The notes under the pieces were generated by a model that was not told the DNA's origin, ran no database searches, and worked only from the letters and a program-made list of their open reading frames with translations. Below are positions 32,853 through 40,005 of a stretch of 64,000 nt of DNA, one piece after another; positions within the stretch are counted from its first letter, which is position 1, and each line of letters begins with the position of its first letter. The translations under genes and the position numbers were made by a program. Source of the DNA: Microbacterium bovistercoris (lineage in GTDB: Bacteria > Actinomycetota > Actinomycetes > Actinomycetales > Microbacteriaceae). The DNA lies in contig NZ_QUAB01000044.1 in the NCBI RefSeq assembly GCF_003387575.1, forward strand, positions 1-64,000, in the 5' to 3' direction.

Positions 32853-33803
32853 TCAGCGCTTCTCTGCGCGACGAGCCTTGAGCCAGCCGTCGACCATGTC
32901 GCCGATGCAGACGCCCGCGATCCCGAGGCCGGTGAGCACAGCGAGCACGGTGGTCGCGTCGGAGTCGACTCCGTTCATCGTGAACACGTCGGTGACGAAC
33001 TCGGGGTTGTAGAGCACCCCGCGCCCCAGTGCTGTGAGCCCGAGGCTCATCACGCTCACGGCGATCGCGAAGTTCACCCACGCGAGCGCCATCGTCCAGC
33101 GCCCCCGCACGTAGACGGCGATCGCGAGCGCGGCCTCGGCGAGCATCAGCAGGAACAGCAGGCCCATCCACCACGGCCACAGCTCGGGGTTGATGATCGA
33201 GAGCACGCGGTCTCCGGGTACGAACCCGCGGAAGTGGTCCCAGAGCAGCGCGCCGGCGAAGAAGGCGAGCATCACGAGCGACCCGATGAGGTCGGTGCGC
33301 GCGGCGCCCGACGGCCGCTCTTCCGGCAGCTGGTCGATGCTCCACTGCACGCCGGTGTCGGCACCGGTGCGCTCGAGCACGGCGAAGACCAGGGTGGTCC
33401 AGAACCCGATGTGCACCACGACCGAGAGCGCGACCGCGATGCCCTGCCCGATGATCTGCCCCACGCCCGCGCCGTCGAGCGCCTGCCCGATCGCGACGCC
33501 GCCGAACGCGACCGCCGGCACGATCGCCCAGAGCAGCTTCAGCAGCCGCCACCAGACGAGGTAGTACTTCGGGCCGATCAGCTGCAGGGGCCGGTCGGCG
33601 TAGCCGGCTGCGAGCACGGCCGGGTCACCGAGGTCGGTGAGCACGCGGCGCTCGGCGTCGTCGCGTGCCTCGCCCTGCTCGATCCGGTCGTCGACGGCGT
33701 CGGAGATGGACGTCTCCAGCTCTGCCCGCACGTCCTGCTGCAGCGGCTGCGGCAGATGGCGGATGGTTTCGGAGACGTAGCGGTCGGTGAGTGTGGCGGA
33801 CAT
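32853..33803 (-). CDS. HAAS-domain membrane protein, partner of PadR
   Basis: A 316-aa protein. Residues 1-75 form a HAAS-type helical domain (VSETIRHLPQPLQQDVRAEL, VLTDLGDPAVLAAGYADRP). Seven or so membrane helices follow. HAAS proteins are typically encoded with a PadR regulator and are thought to sequester or modulate it at the membrane. Here the ATG lies 1 nt after the PadR stop, consistent with a coupled pair. Confidence 0.83.
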   Translation of the reverse strand: MSATLTDRYVSETIRHLPQPLQQDVRAELETSISDAVDDRIEQGEARDDAERRVLTDLGDPAVLAAGYADRPLQLIGPKYYLVWWRLLKLLWAIVPAVAFGGVAIGQALDGAGVGQIIGQGIAVALSVVVHIGFWTTLVFAVLERTGADTGVQWSIDQLPEERPSGAARTDLIGSLVMLAFFAGALLWDHFRGFVPGDRVLSIINPELWPWWMGLLFLLMLAEAALAIAVYVRGRWTMALAWVNFAIAVSVMSLGLTALGRGVLYNPEFVTDVFTMNGVDSDATTVLAVLTGLGIAGVCIGDMVDGWLKARRAEKR

Positions 33804-33804
33804 G

Positions 33805-34140
33805 TCAGTCCTCCCCTTCGATGAGTGCGGCCGTCGCCGCAGCGATGACGGCGACCTCCTGAGTGAGGGTGTCGGCGAGGCGGATGCCGTCTGCCGAGGT
33901 GCGGTAGAACTTGCGCGGGCGGGCCTCGTCCGTGTTCCACTCGCTGCCGAGGTACCCCTGCTTCTCGAGCCGGCGAAGCAGCGGGTAGAGCGTGTTCGCG
34001 TCCGTCGGGAAGCCGGCCGCGGCGAGCTGCTCGAGCAGGCCGTACCCGTACCCCGGCTGCCGCAGCAGCTGCAGGCTGGCGAGCACGATGGTGCCGCGCC
34101 GCAGCTCCTGCAGATGGGTGTCGAACTCGTTGTCTTCCAT
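33805..34140 (-). CDS. PadR-family transcriptional regulator
   Basis: A 111-aa PadR winged helix: GTIVLASLQLLRQPGYGYGL, then ANTLYPLLRRLEKQGYL and ARPRKFYRTSADG. It is autoregulatory by family habit. The ATG at 34140 (MEDNEFD) is chosen because a full promoter (TTGACA, 18 nt, TATGGT) ends 7 nt before it; the upstream ATGs would lie in the -10. It is followed directly by the HAAS gene. Confidence 0.88.
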   Translation of the reverse strand: MEDNEFDTHLQELRRGTIVLASLQLLRQPGYGYGLLEQLAAAGFPTDANTLYPLLRRLEKQGYLGSEWNTDEARPRKFYRTSADGIRLADTLTQEVAVIAAATAALIEGED

Positions 34141-34147
34141 ATCCATC

Positions 34148-34177
34148 ACCATATTGTGTCTCACACACTATTGTCAA
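34148..34177 (-). promoter_or_regulatory. PadR promoter with embedded operator
   Basis: TTGACA (34172-34177) and TATGGT (34148-34153) are 18 nt apart. Between them ATATTGTGT (34151-34159) and ACACACTAT (34163-34171) form a 9-bp dyad with one mismatch and a 3-nt centre. A PadR dimer bound there would block RNA polymerase, giving autorepression. Confidence 0.7.
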
Positions 34178-34218
34178 CACCCCCATATCGTGCGGCGCGA
34201 TAAAGGCAGGATGGAGGG

Positions 34219-35229
34219 ATGCTCGAGATCGTGACCGTCGACCCCTTCGATGACGCGGCCGCGGACGGCTGGTGGAACGCCTACGCGGAAGCCCGCCGTG
34301 CCGACATGGGCGAGCACGCCCTGGTGTGGACGAGAGAGGAACGGCGGGCACAGCTGCAGCAGCCCTCGGCGACGACCGAAGAGCGCGCCTACGCGGCGCT
34401 GCAGGACGGGGCCGTGGTCGGCTCCGCCTCGCTCACCCTCTCCCTCAAGGACAACCTGCACTCCGCCGGCATCGGTGTGAACGTCCCGCCGCAGCATCGC
34501 CGCCAAGGCGTCGGCACCGCACTGCTCGCACACGTGGAGGCCGAGGCGATCGCTGCGGGACGCACCACGATGCGGGTGGACATCCTGTGGCCGGCATCCG
34601 CTCCCGCCGACGGCACCGGCCAGCCGAATCGAGAGTTCGCACGCCGGCACGGCTACGAGATCGCGATCGGCGACCTGCAGAACCGGCTGGAGCTGCCCGT
34701 CGCGGACGGCGTGATCGACTCGCTGCTCGCAAAGACCCCGGCATCCGACGGCTACGACCTGCATTCCTGGCGCGGCCCGGTGCCCGAGGCGTTCGTCGCC
34801 GAGTGGGCGGCGCTAGACGCGGTGCTCGACACCGAGGCGCCGACCGGTGACCTCGACATCGAGGCGGCATCCGCCGACGTCGGCGACCTCCGCGACGATG
34901 AGGCCCTGCTGGCCCGGCAGAATCGCACCTCGTTCGGAACCGTGGCGATCTCCCCCGACGGCGCCGTCGCGGCGTACACGCAGATCGTCGTCTCGGGAGA
35001 CGACGGCAACGCCTACCAGTGGGGCACGCTGGTGCGCCGCGAGGACCGCGGGCACCGGCTGGGTATGCGGGTCAAGCTCGCGAATCTGAGGATGCTGCAG
35101 CGCGAGTCGCCGCGCACCCCGCGCATCTACACGTTCAACGCCGAGTCGAACGAGCACATGCTGGCCGTGAACACGCGCCTCGGGTTCATCCCGACCGCGC
35201 GCCTCGCCGAGCTTCAGAAGAAGCTCTGA
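34219..35229 (+). CDS. Double-domain GNAT acetyltransferase
   Basis: A 336-aa protein with two GNAT folds. The first has the acetyl-CoA loop VPPQHRRQGVGTALLAHVEA; the second has a more degenerate loop VRREDRGHRLGMRVKLANL followed by NAESNEHMLAVNTRLGF. This is the layout of mycothiol-synthase-like and related tandem acetyltransferases, but the acceptor cannot be told. GGAGGG abuts the ATG at 34219, so GTG 34231 could be the true start. Confidence 0.8.
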   Translation: MLEIVTVDPFDDAAADGWWNAYAEARRADMGEHALVWTREERRAQLQQPSATTEERAYAALQDGAVVGSASLTLSLKDNLHSAGIGVNVPPQHRRQGVGTALLAHVEAEAIAAGRTTMRVDILWPASAPADGTGQPNREFARRHGYEIAIGDLQNRLELPVADGVIDSLLAKTPASDGYDLHSWRGPVPEAFVAEWAALDAVLDTEAPTGDLDIEAASADVGDLRDDEALLARQNRTSFGTVAISPDGAVAAYTQIVVSGDDGNAYQWGTLVRREDRGHRLGMRVKLANLRMLQRESPRTPRIYTFNAESNEHMLAVNTRLGFIPTARLAELQKKL

Positions 35230-35249
35230 AGCCCTGACCGCCCCCACGC

Positions 35250-35306
35250 TCCGGTCGCAATCATTGCGGGTGCTTCAGCCGCCCACCCGCATCCGTTGCG
35301 ACCGGA
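35250..35306. repeat. Palindromic hairpin repeat, CCGGT..TGCGGGTG family, copy A
   Basis: Outer arms TCCGGTCGCAA (35250-35260) and TTGCGACCGGA (35296-35306), inner arms TGCGGGTG (35265-35272) and CACCCGCA (35284-35291), with 4-nt internal loops and an 11-nt apical loop. It has the same two-stem design as copies at 42089 and 42178. It may terminate the GNAT transcript. Confidence 0.8.
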
Positions 35307-35345
35307 ACGGGAGGCGGATCGAGGATCGCGCGGCATGATGGACCC

Positions 35346-36329
35346 ATGCAGCCGCCGCTCGCCGACATCCTCACCACCGCCCGCGTCGTCGCCCTGCCGA
35401 TGCACACCCGGTTCCGCGGGGTCGACGTGCGCGAGGCCGTGCTCTTCGAAGGCCCGCAGGGGTGGGCGGAGTTCTCGCCGTTCCTCGAGTACGACGACGT
35501 CGAGGCCGCGACCTGGCTCGCCGCGGCGATCGACTTCGCCTGGCACGAGCAGCCTGCGCCGCTGCGCGAGCGAATCCCCGTGAACGCCACGGTTCCCGCG
35601 ATCGACGCCGCGCGCGTGCCCGAGGTGCTCGCACGCTTCGACGGATGCCGCACCGCCAAGGTCAAGGTCGCAGAACGCGGCCAGACCCTCGCCGACGACG
35701 TCGCCCGCGTGCGGGCGGTGCGCGACACGATGGGCCCCGAGGGCCGCATCCGCATCGACGCGAACGCCGCCTGGAACATCGACGAGGCGGAGCATGCACT
35801 GCACGCCCTCGCCGAGCACGACCTCGAGTACGCCGAGCAGCCCTGCTCCACGGTCGACGAGCTCGCCGAGCTGCGACGACGCGTGAAGTACATGGGCATT
35901 CCGATCGCGGCCGATGAGAGCGTGCGCAAGGCGAACGACCCGCTCGCCGTCGCACAGGCGAAGGCGGCGGACCTGATCGTCATCAAGGCGCAGCCGCTCG
36001 GCGGCACCCGTCGCGCACTGCAGATCGTGGCGGATGCCGGATTGCCGGCGGTCGTCTCGAGCGCCCTCGACACCGCCGTCGGGCTGGCCCAGGGCGCGGC
36101 TCTGGCCGCGGCCCTCCCCTCGCTGGAGTACGACTGCGGACTCGGCACGGCATCGCTGTTCGCCGACGATGTCGCGGATGCCCGGCCCGTGGCGGGCTCG
36201 GTGAGCGCGTCCCGGGTCGTGCCGGATGCTGCGGCGCTGGACCGGCTGGCCGCCCCGGCGGATCGACGCGACTGGTGGCTCGCGCGGCTCGAGCGGTGCC
36301 ACGAGGTTCTGGCGCACCCCGGGTCCTGA
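35346..36329 (+). CDS. menC: o-Succinylbenzoate synthase
   Basis: A 327-aa enolase-superfamily enzyme of menaquinone synthesis. Catalytic and metal residues are visible: Lys105 and Lys107 in AKVKV, Asp138 in RIDANAAWN, Glu164 in AEQP, Asp190 in AADES and Lys214 in IKAQPLGG. It produces o-succinylbenzoate for MenE. The last codons and the stop (GGG TCC TGA) lie in a palindromic repeat. A CATGAT box is 6 nt before the ATG. Confidence 0.9.
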   Translation: MQPPLADILTTARVVALPMHTRFRGVDVREAVLFEGPQGWAEFSPFLEYDDVEAATWLAAAIDFAWHEQPAPLRERIPVNATVPAIDAARVPEVLARFDGCRTAKVKVAERGQTLADDVARVRAVRDTMGPEGRIRIDANAAWNIDEAEHALHALAEHDLEYAEQPCSTVDELAELRRRVKYMGIPIAADESVRKANDPLAVAQAKAADLIVIKAQPLGGTRRALQIVADAGLPAVVSSALDTAVGLAQGAALAAALPSLEYDCGLGTASLFADDVADARPVAGSVSASRVVPDAAALDRLAAPADRRDWWLARLERCHEVLAHPGS

Positions 36330-36420
36330 GCGCGCGAAGCGGGCGCCGTACTGAGCGAGCGAAGCGAGTCGTGACGAAGGGCGCCCTTCGTCTCGTCGCT
36401 GCGCTCCTCGCTCAGGACCC
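36321..36420. repeat. 100-bp palindromic repeat spanning two convergent stop codons
   Basis: GGGTCCTGAGCG (36321-36332) is repeated in inverse at 36409-36420, CTGAGCGAG pairs with CTCGCTCAG inside, and a perfect 20-bp palindrome GACGAAGGGCGCCCTTCGTC sits at 36373-36392. It belongs to the GAGCGAGCGAAGC family. It supplies the stop codons of both menC and the convergent TetR gene and should act as a two-way terminator. Confidence 0.88.
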
Positions 36421-37053
36421 GGACGCCGGCTTGACCGGCTCGAGAAGCAGCGAGACCATCCGGCCGAGCTCGGCACTGCCGGTCTGACGGAGCTGATCAT
36501 CGTCCGCGCCGGCCATCGCACCCCGCACGGTCATGCCCTCCCACACGATCATCAGCAGTCGCGCCGTCTCCTCGGCATCCGTGCGCAGCACGAGGCACTC
36601 CTTGTCGACGATGTCGGTGATGATCCGGGCGATCCCGGCGACCATCTCCCGCTCGCCGGCGAGGTAGGCCGCACCGAACTCCGTGTCACGCAGGGCGCGG
36701 ATGCGGATCTCGCTCATCAGCATGACGCCGAGCCGATCGTCGGCGGCGGAGTCCATGACCTGCTGCACGAGCGCCACCGGATCGTCGAGCGCCAGCGCCC
36801 CCGACTCGGTCATCTGCTGCACACGCTCGCGCACCGCGTTCACGCGCGCCTCACCCACCGAGCCGGCCAGCGTGAGGAACAGCTCATCCATCGAGGCGAA
36901 GTTCGAGTAGAACGCTCCGCGGGTGAATCCGGCGCGCTCGCACACTGCCTCGACGGTCGCGCCTTCCAGGCCGACCTCTGCGAACACCTGCGCCGCCGCG
37001 TCCAGCAGGCGGGCCCGCGTGTTCTCGCGGCTCCGCGTAGCGATCGTCGTCAC
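36412..37053 (-). CDS. TetR/AcrR-family regulator
   Basis: A 213-aa regulator with the TetR HTH (LLDAAAQVFAEVGLEGATVE and GFTRGAFYSNFASMDELFL). The C-terminal ligand domain is of the common AcrR type. It is divergent from the MmpL-YhgE operon and a dyad lies in the MmpL promoter, so it probably represses that exporter. The C-terminal Gly-Ser-stop is encoded by the palindromic repeat. The GTG start lacks a clear ribosome-binding site. Confidence 0.88.
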   Translation of the reverse strand: MTTIATRSRENTRARLLDAAAQVFAEVGLEGATVEAVCERAGFTRGAFYSNFASMDELFLTLAGSVGEARVNAVRERVQQMTESGALALDDPVALVQQVMDSAADDRLGVMLMSEIRIRALRDTEFGAAYLAGEREMVAGIARIITDIVDKECLVLRTDAEETARLLMIVWEGMTVRGAMAGADDDQLRQTGSAELGRMVSLLLEPVKPASGS

Positions 37054-37069
37054 TGCATCCTCACCTCAC

Positions 37070-37094
37070 TGGTTCCTGAGCCTGTCGAAGGATT
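37070..37094. repeat. CTGAGCCTGTCGAAGG-family repeat, intergenic copy
   Basis: TGGTTCCTGAGCCTGTCGAAGG lies between the TetR start and the MmpL promoter. It is the only intergenic copy of this family in the window. Confidence 0.75.
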
Positions 37095-37140
37095 CACACC
37101 CGGCACACAGACTCTCACGACCCGCTGGGAATACGATGCA

Positions 37141-37173
37141 TTGACGTACTCAATACACGTCTGTATCGAGTAC
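37141..37173 (+). promoter_or_regulatory. MmpL promoter with TetR-type operator
   Basis: TTGACG (37141-37146), 17 nt and TATCGA (37164-37169) form a promoter. The dyad GTACTCAATAC...GTATCGAGTAC (37146-37173) overlaps it, with one arm mismatch and an asymmetric centre. This is the expected place for the divergent TetR to bind. Confidence 0.65.
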
Positions 37174-37203
37174 ACGACTGCATCCAACGCCTGGGGAGGC
37201 CCC

Positions 37204-40005
37204 GTGTCCACTCTGCTGTCCTCGCTCGGACGCTGGTCGTTCCGCCATCCCTGGCGCGTGCTCGTCTCGTGGCTGCTCGTGCTCGGCATCGCCGGCGGCG
37301 GCGCACTCGTGCTCGGCGCAGGCACCGACAACACGTTCTCGATCCCCGGCACCGAGTCGCAGGCCGGCCTCGAGCAGCTCTCGCGCACCTTCCCCCAGGT
37401 GAGCGGCACGAACGCGCAGTTCATCGTGGTCGCAGCGGACGGCGACGAGGTCACCGACGATCCGTACCGGAGCGACATCGAGCAGACGGTCGCCGAACTC
37501 GAGAAGGTCGACGGCGTGCTCGCCGTCACCTCGCCGTACGACGAGAACATCGACGGCATGATCAGCGACGACGACACCGCCGCGATCGTCCGCCTGCAGT
37601 TCGAGGGCCAGGCGACGGATGTGACGCCCGAGGCCAAGGCCGAACTCGAAGGCATCGTGTCCGATCTCGGCGACGAACTGCCGACAGGCTCCGAGACCGC
37701 GCTCGGTGGCGACCTGTTCGCGATGTCGATCCCGACTGTGACCATCACCGAGGCGGTCGGCCTGATCATCGCGCTGCTCGTGCTCATCGTCACGTTCCGG
37801 TCGTTCGTGGTCGCCGGACTCCCGCTGATCACCGCGATCCTGGGCGTCGGCATCTCGATGGTCGGCATCTTCGCCGCGACCGCCTTCGCCACCGTCTCGT
37901 CCACCACCCCGCTGCTCGCGCTCATGCTCGGCCTCGCAGTCGGCATCGACTACTCGCTGTTCATCGTCGCGCGGCATCAGGATCAGGTCAGAGCCGGCAT
38001 CGATCCCGAGGAATCGGCTGCCCGCTCGGTCGGCACCGCCGGCTCCGCCGTCGTCTTCGCCGGCGTCACCGTGCTGATCGCCCTGATCGGACTCGGCTTC
38101 GCCGGCATCCCGTTCCTGACGACCATGGGCATCGCGGCATCCGTCGCCGTCGCGATCTCGGTGGCGATCGCCGTCACGCTCACCCCCGCGTTCCTCGGCT
38201 TCCTCAAGGGGCGGGTCGCGGGGCGCCCGAAGCGCACCCCTTCGTCTCGTCGCTCCGCTCGCGCAGGGGCCGACACTCCGGCTCCTGAGCGAGCGAAGCG
38301 AGACGAAGGACGGCGCTCGTTCTCGCAGCGCTGGGTGGGCGGCGTGACCAAGCATCCGGTGGTCGTGTCGATCGCCGTCGTCCTCGGCCTGGGTATCGTC
38401 GCCGTTCCCGCACTGAGCCTGAACCTCGCGCTGCCGAACGCCGGCCAGCTGCCGCAGGGCTCCGAGGCGCGCGTGAACTACGACCTCACCGCCGAGCACT
38501 TCGGCCCCGGATTCAACGGCCCGCTGATCCTCACCGGCACCATCGTCACCTCGAAGGACCCGCTGAACCTCATGCAGGACCTCGGCGACGAGGTCGCCGG
38601 TCTGCCCGGTGTCGCGGAGGTGCCGCTGGCCACCCCGAACGCCACGGCCGACACCGGCATCGTGCAGGTCGTTCCGACCACCGCACCGGATGACCCGAAG
38701 ACGGCCGATCTGGTGCGCGAGCTACGGTCACACCACGACGAGTGGCTCGATGAGTACGGCATCGACCTGAAGGTCACCGGCTTCACGGCGGTCGCGATCG
38801 ACATCTCCGACCAGCTCGGCGCCGCGCTGCTGCCGTTCGGCATCTTCGTGATCGGCCTGTCGCTGATCCTGCTGGCGATCGTGTTCCGCTCGATCTGGGT
38901 GCCGATCACTGCCGCGCTCGGCTACCTGCTCTCGATCGTCGCCGCCTTCGGCGTGGTCGCCGCGGTGTTCGAATGGGGCTGGTTCGCCGACCTGCTGCAC
39001 GTCGCCCGCACGGGACCGATCATCTCGTTCATGCCGATCGTGCTGATGGGTGTGCTGTTCGGCCTGGCGATGGACTACCAGGTGTTCCTCGTCTCGCGCA
39101 TGCGGGAGGACTACGTGCACGACCCGGCGAGGAAGGATCCGGCCACGCGGCGCGACGCCGCGATCCGGGCCGTCCGCACCGGCTTCACCGGCTCGGCGAA
39201 GGTCGTCACCGCCGCCGCACTGATCATGTTCGCCGTCTTCGTCGCGTTCGTTCCCGAGGGCGATTCGTCGCTCAAGCCGATCGCCCTCGGCCTCGCCGCC
39301 GGCATCGCGATCGACGCCTTCCTGGTGCGCATGACCCTGATCCCCGCGCTGATGGCGATCCTCGGCGACCGCGCCTGGCGCATCCCGCCCTGGATGGAGC
39401 GCGTGCTGCCCCACGTCGACATCGAGGGCGAGGCCGTCGAGCGCGAGCGTGACCTGGCCGGCTGGCCCGGAGATGACAGCGTCGTCGCCGCGGACGGACT
39501 CGGCGTCGGGACCCCCGCTGTCGCGGACGTCACCCTGCGCCTCGCGCCCGGTGGCGCGCTCGTCGCGACCGGGGCGGATGCCCGGGAGCTGCGCGCGCTG
39601 GCGCTCGCCGTCGCCGGCCGCGTCAAGCCCGACACCGGACGCCTGCGGGTGACCGGACATCTGCTGCCCGGCCGCGCCGCGTGGGTGCGCCGCAACGTCG
39701 GCTGCGTGATCGTCGATGACGCGGCATCCGCCCCTCGAGAGCTGGCCACCGCCCTGCGCGGCAGACCGGACCTCGTCGTCATCGACGGCATCGACCGGCT
39801 CTCCGGCGCCGCCCGCGATCAGGTCGCCGCCGCCCTGCGCGACGCCGGCGCTGCCGTGTTCGCCACCGCCGCCGACACCTACGTGGCGAAGGCGCTGCTC
39901 GCCGACGCGGGCCGCGACGCGGCATCCGTCGTCGACCTGCGCGAACCGGCGCCGTACGTCGAGACCTCCGACTCCACCGCCACGAACACCGAGGTGACCG
40001 CATGA
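37204..40005 (+). CDS. MMPL/RND exporter with degenerate ABC-ATPase-like C-terminus
   Basis: A 933-aa membrane transporter of the MmpL type: 11-12 helices, two large extracytoplasmic loops and MmpL motifs such as GLAVGIDYSLFIVARHQDQ and GVLFGLAMDYQVFLVSRMRE with the proton-relay Asp-Tyr pairs. Residues ~757-930 are unusual: they look like an ABC ATPase (DVTLRLAPGGALVATG, GRVKPDTGRLRVTGHLLPG, PDLVVIDGIDRLSG) but the Walker A lysine is missing (ATGADARE, 788-795) and Walker B ends in GID. It likely cannot hydrolyse ATP. Residues ~345-369 are encoded by a palindromic repeat. GTG 37204 starts MSTLLSSLGRW. It overlaps YhgE by ATGA. Confidence 0.9.
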   Translation: MSTLLSSLGRWSFRHPWRVLVSWLLVLGIAGGGALVLGAGTDNTFSIPGTESQAGLEQLSRTFPQVSGTNAQFIVVAADGDEVTDDPYRSDIEQTVAELEKVDGVLAVTSPYDENIDGMISDDDTAAIVRLQFEGQATDVTPEAKAELEGIVSDLGDELPTGSETALGGDLFAMSIPTVTITEAVGLIIALLVLIVTFRSFVVAGLPLITAILGVGISMVGIFAATAFATVSSTTPLLALMLGLAVGIDYSLFIVARHQDQVRAGIDPEESAARSVGTAGSAVVFAGVTVLIALIGLGFAGIPFLTTMGIAASVAVAISVAIAVTLTPAFLGFLKGRVAGRPKRTPSSRRSARAGADTPAPERAKRDEGRRSFSQRWVGGVTKHPVVVSIAVVLGLGIVAVPALSLNLALPNAGQLPQGSEARVNYDLTAEHFGPGFNGPLILTGTIVTSKDPLNLMQDLGDEVAGLPGVAEVPLATPNATADTGIVQVVPTTAPDDPKTADLVRELRSHHDEWLDEYGIDLKVTGFTAVAIDISDQLGAALLPFGIFVIGLSLILLAIVFRSIWVPITAALGYLLSIVAAFGVVAAVFEWGWFADLLHVARTGPIISFMPIVLMGVLFGLAMDYQVFLVSRMREDYVHDPARKDPATRRDAAIRAVRTGFTGSAKVVTAAALIMFAVFVAFVPEGDSSLKPIALGLAAGIAIDAFLVRMTLIPALMAILGDRAWRIPPWMERVLPHVDIEGEAVERERDLAGWPGDDSVVAADGLGVGTPAVADVTLRLAPGGALVATGADARELRALALAVAGRVKPDTGRLRVTGHLLPGRAAWVRRNVGCVIVDDAASAPRELATALRGRPDLVVIDGIDRLSGAARDQVAAALRDAGAAVFATAADTYVAKALLADAGRDAASVVDLREPAPYVETSDSTATNTEVTA
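38239..38309. repeat. GAGCGAGCGAAGC-family palindrome inside the MmpL gene
   Basis: CCTTCGTCTCGTCGCTCCGC and GCGAGCGAAGCGAGACGAAGG form arms of about 28 nt around a 15-nt loop. It is in frame and encodes SSRRSARAGADTPAPERAKR, a cytoplasmic linker between membrane segments. Confidence 0.82.

Noticed and set aside
37204..40005. MmpL plus ATPase-like tail as an artificial fusion from a sequencing error
   Set aside because: The frame is continuous with normal codon use through the junction, there is no start site or ribosome-binding site at the tail, and the overlap with YhgE is a normal ATGA.
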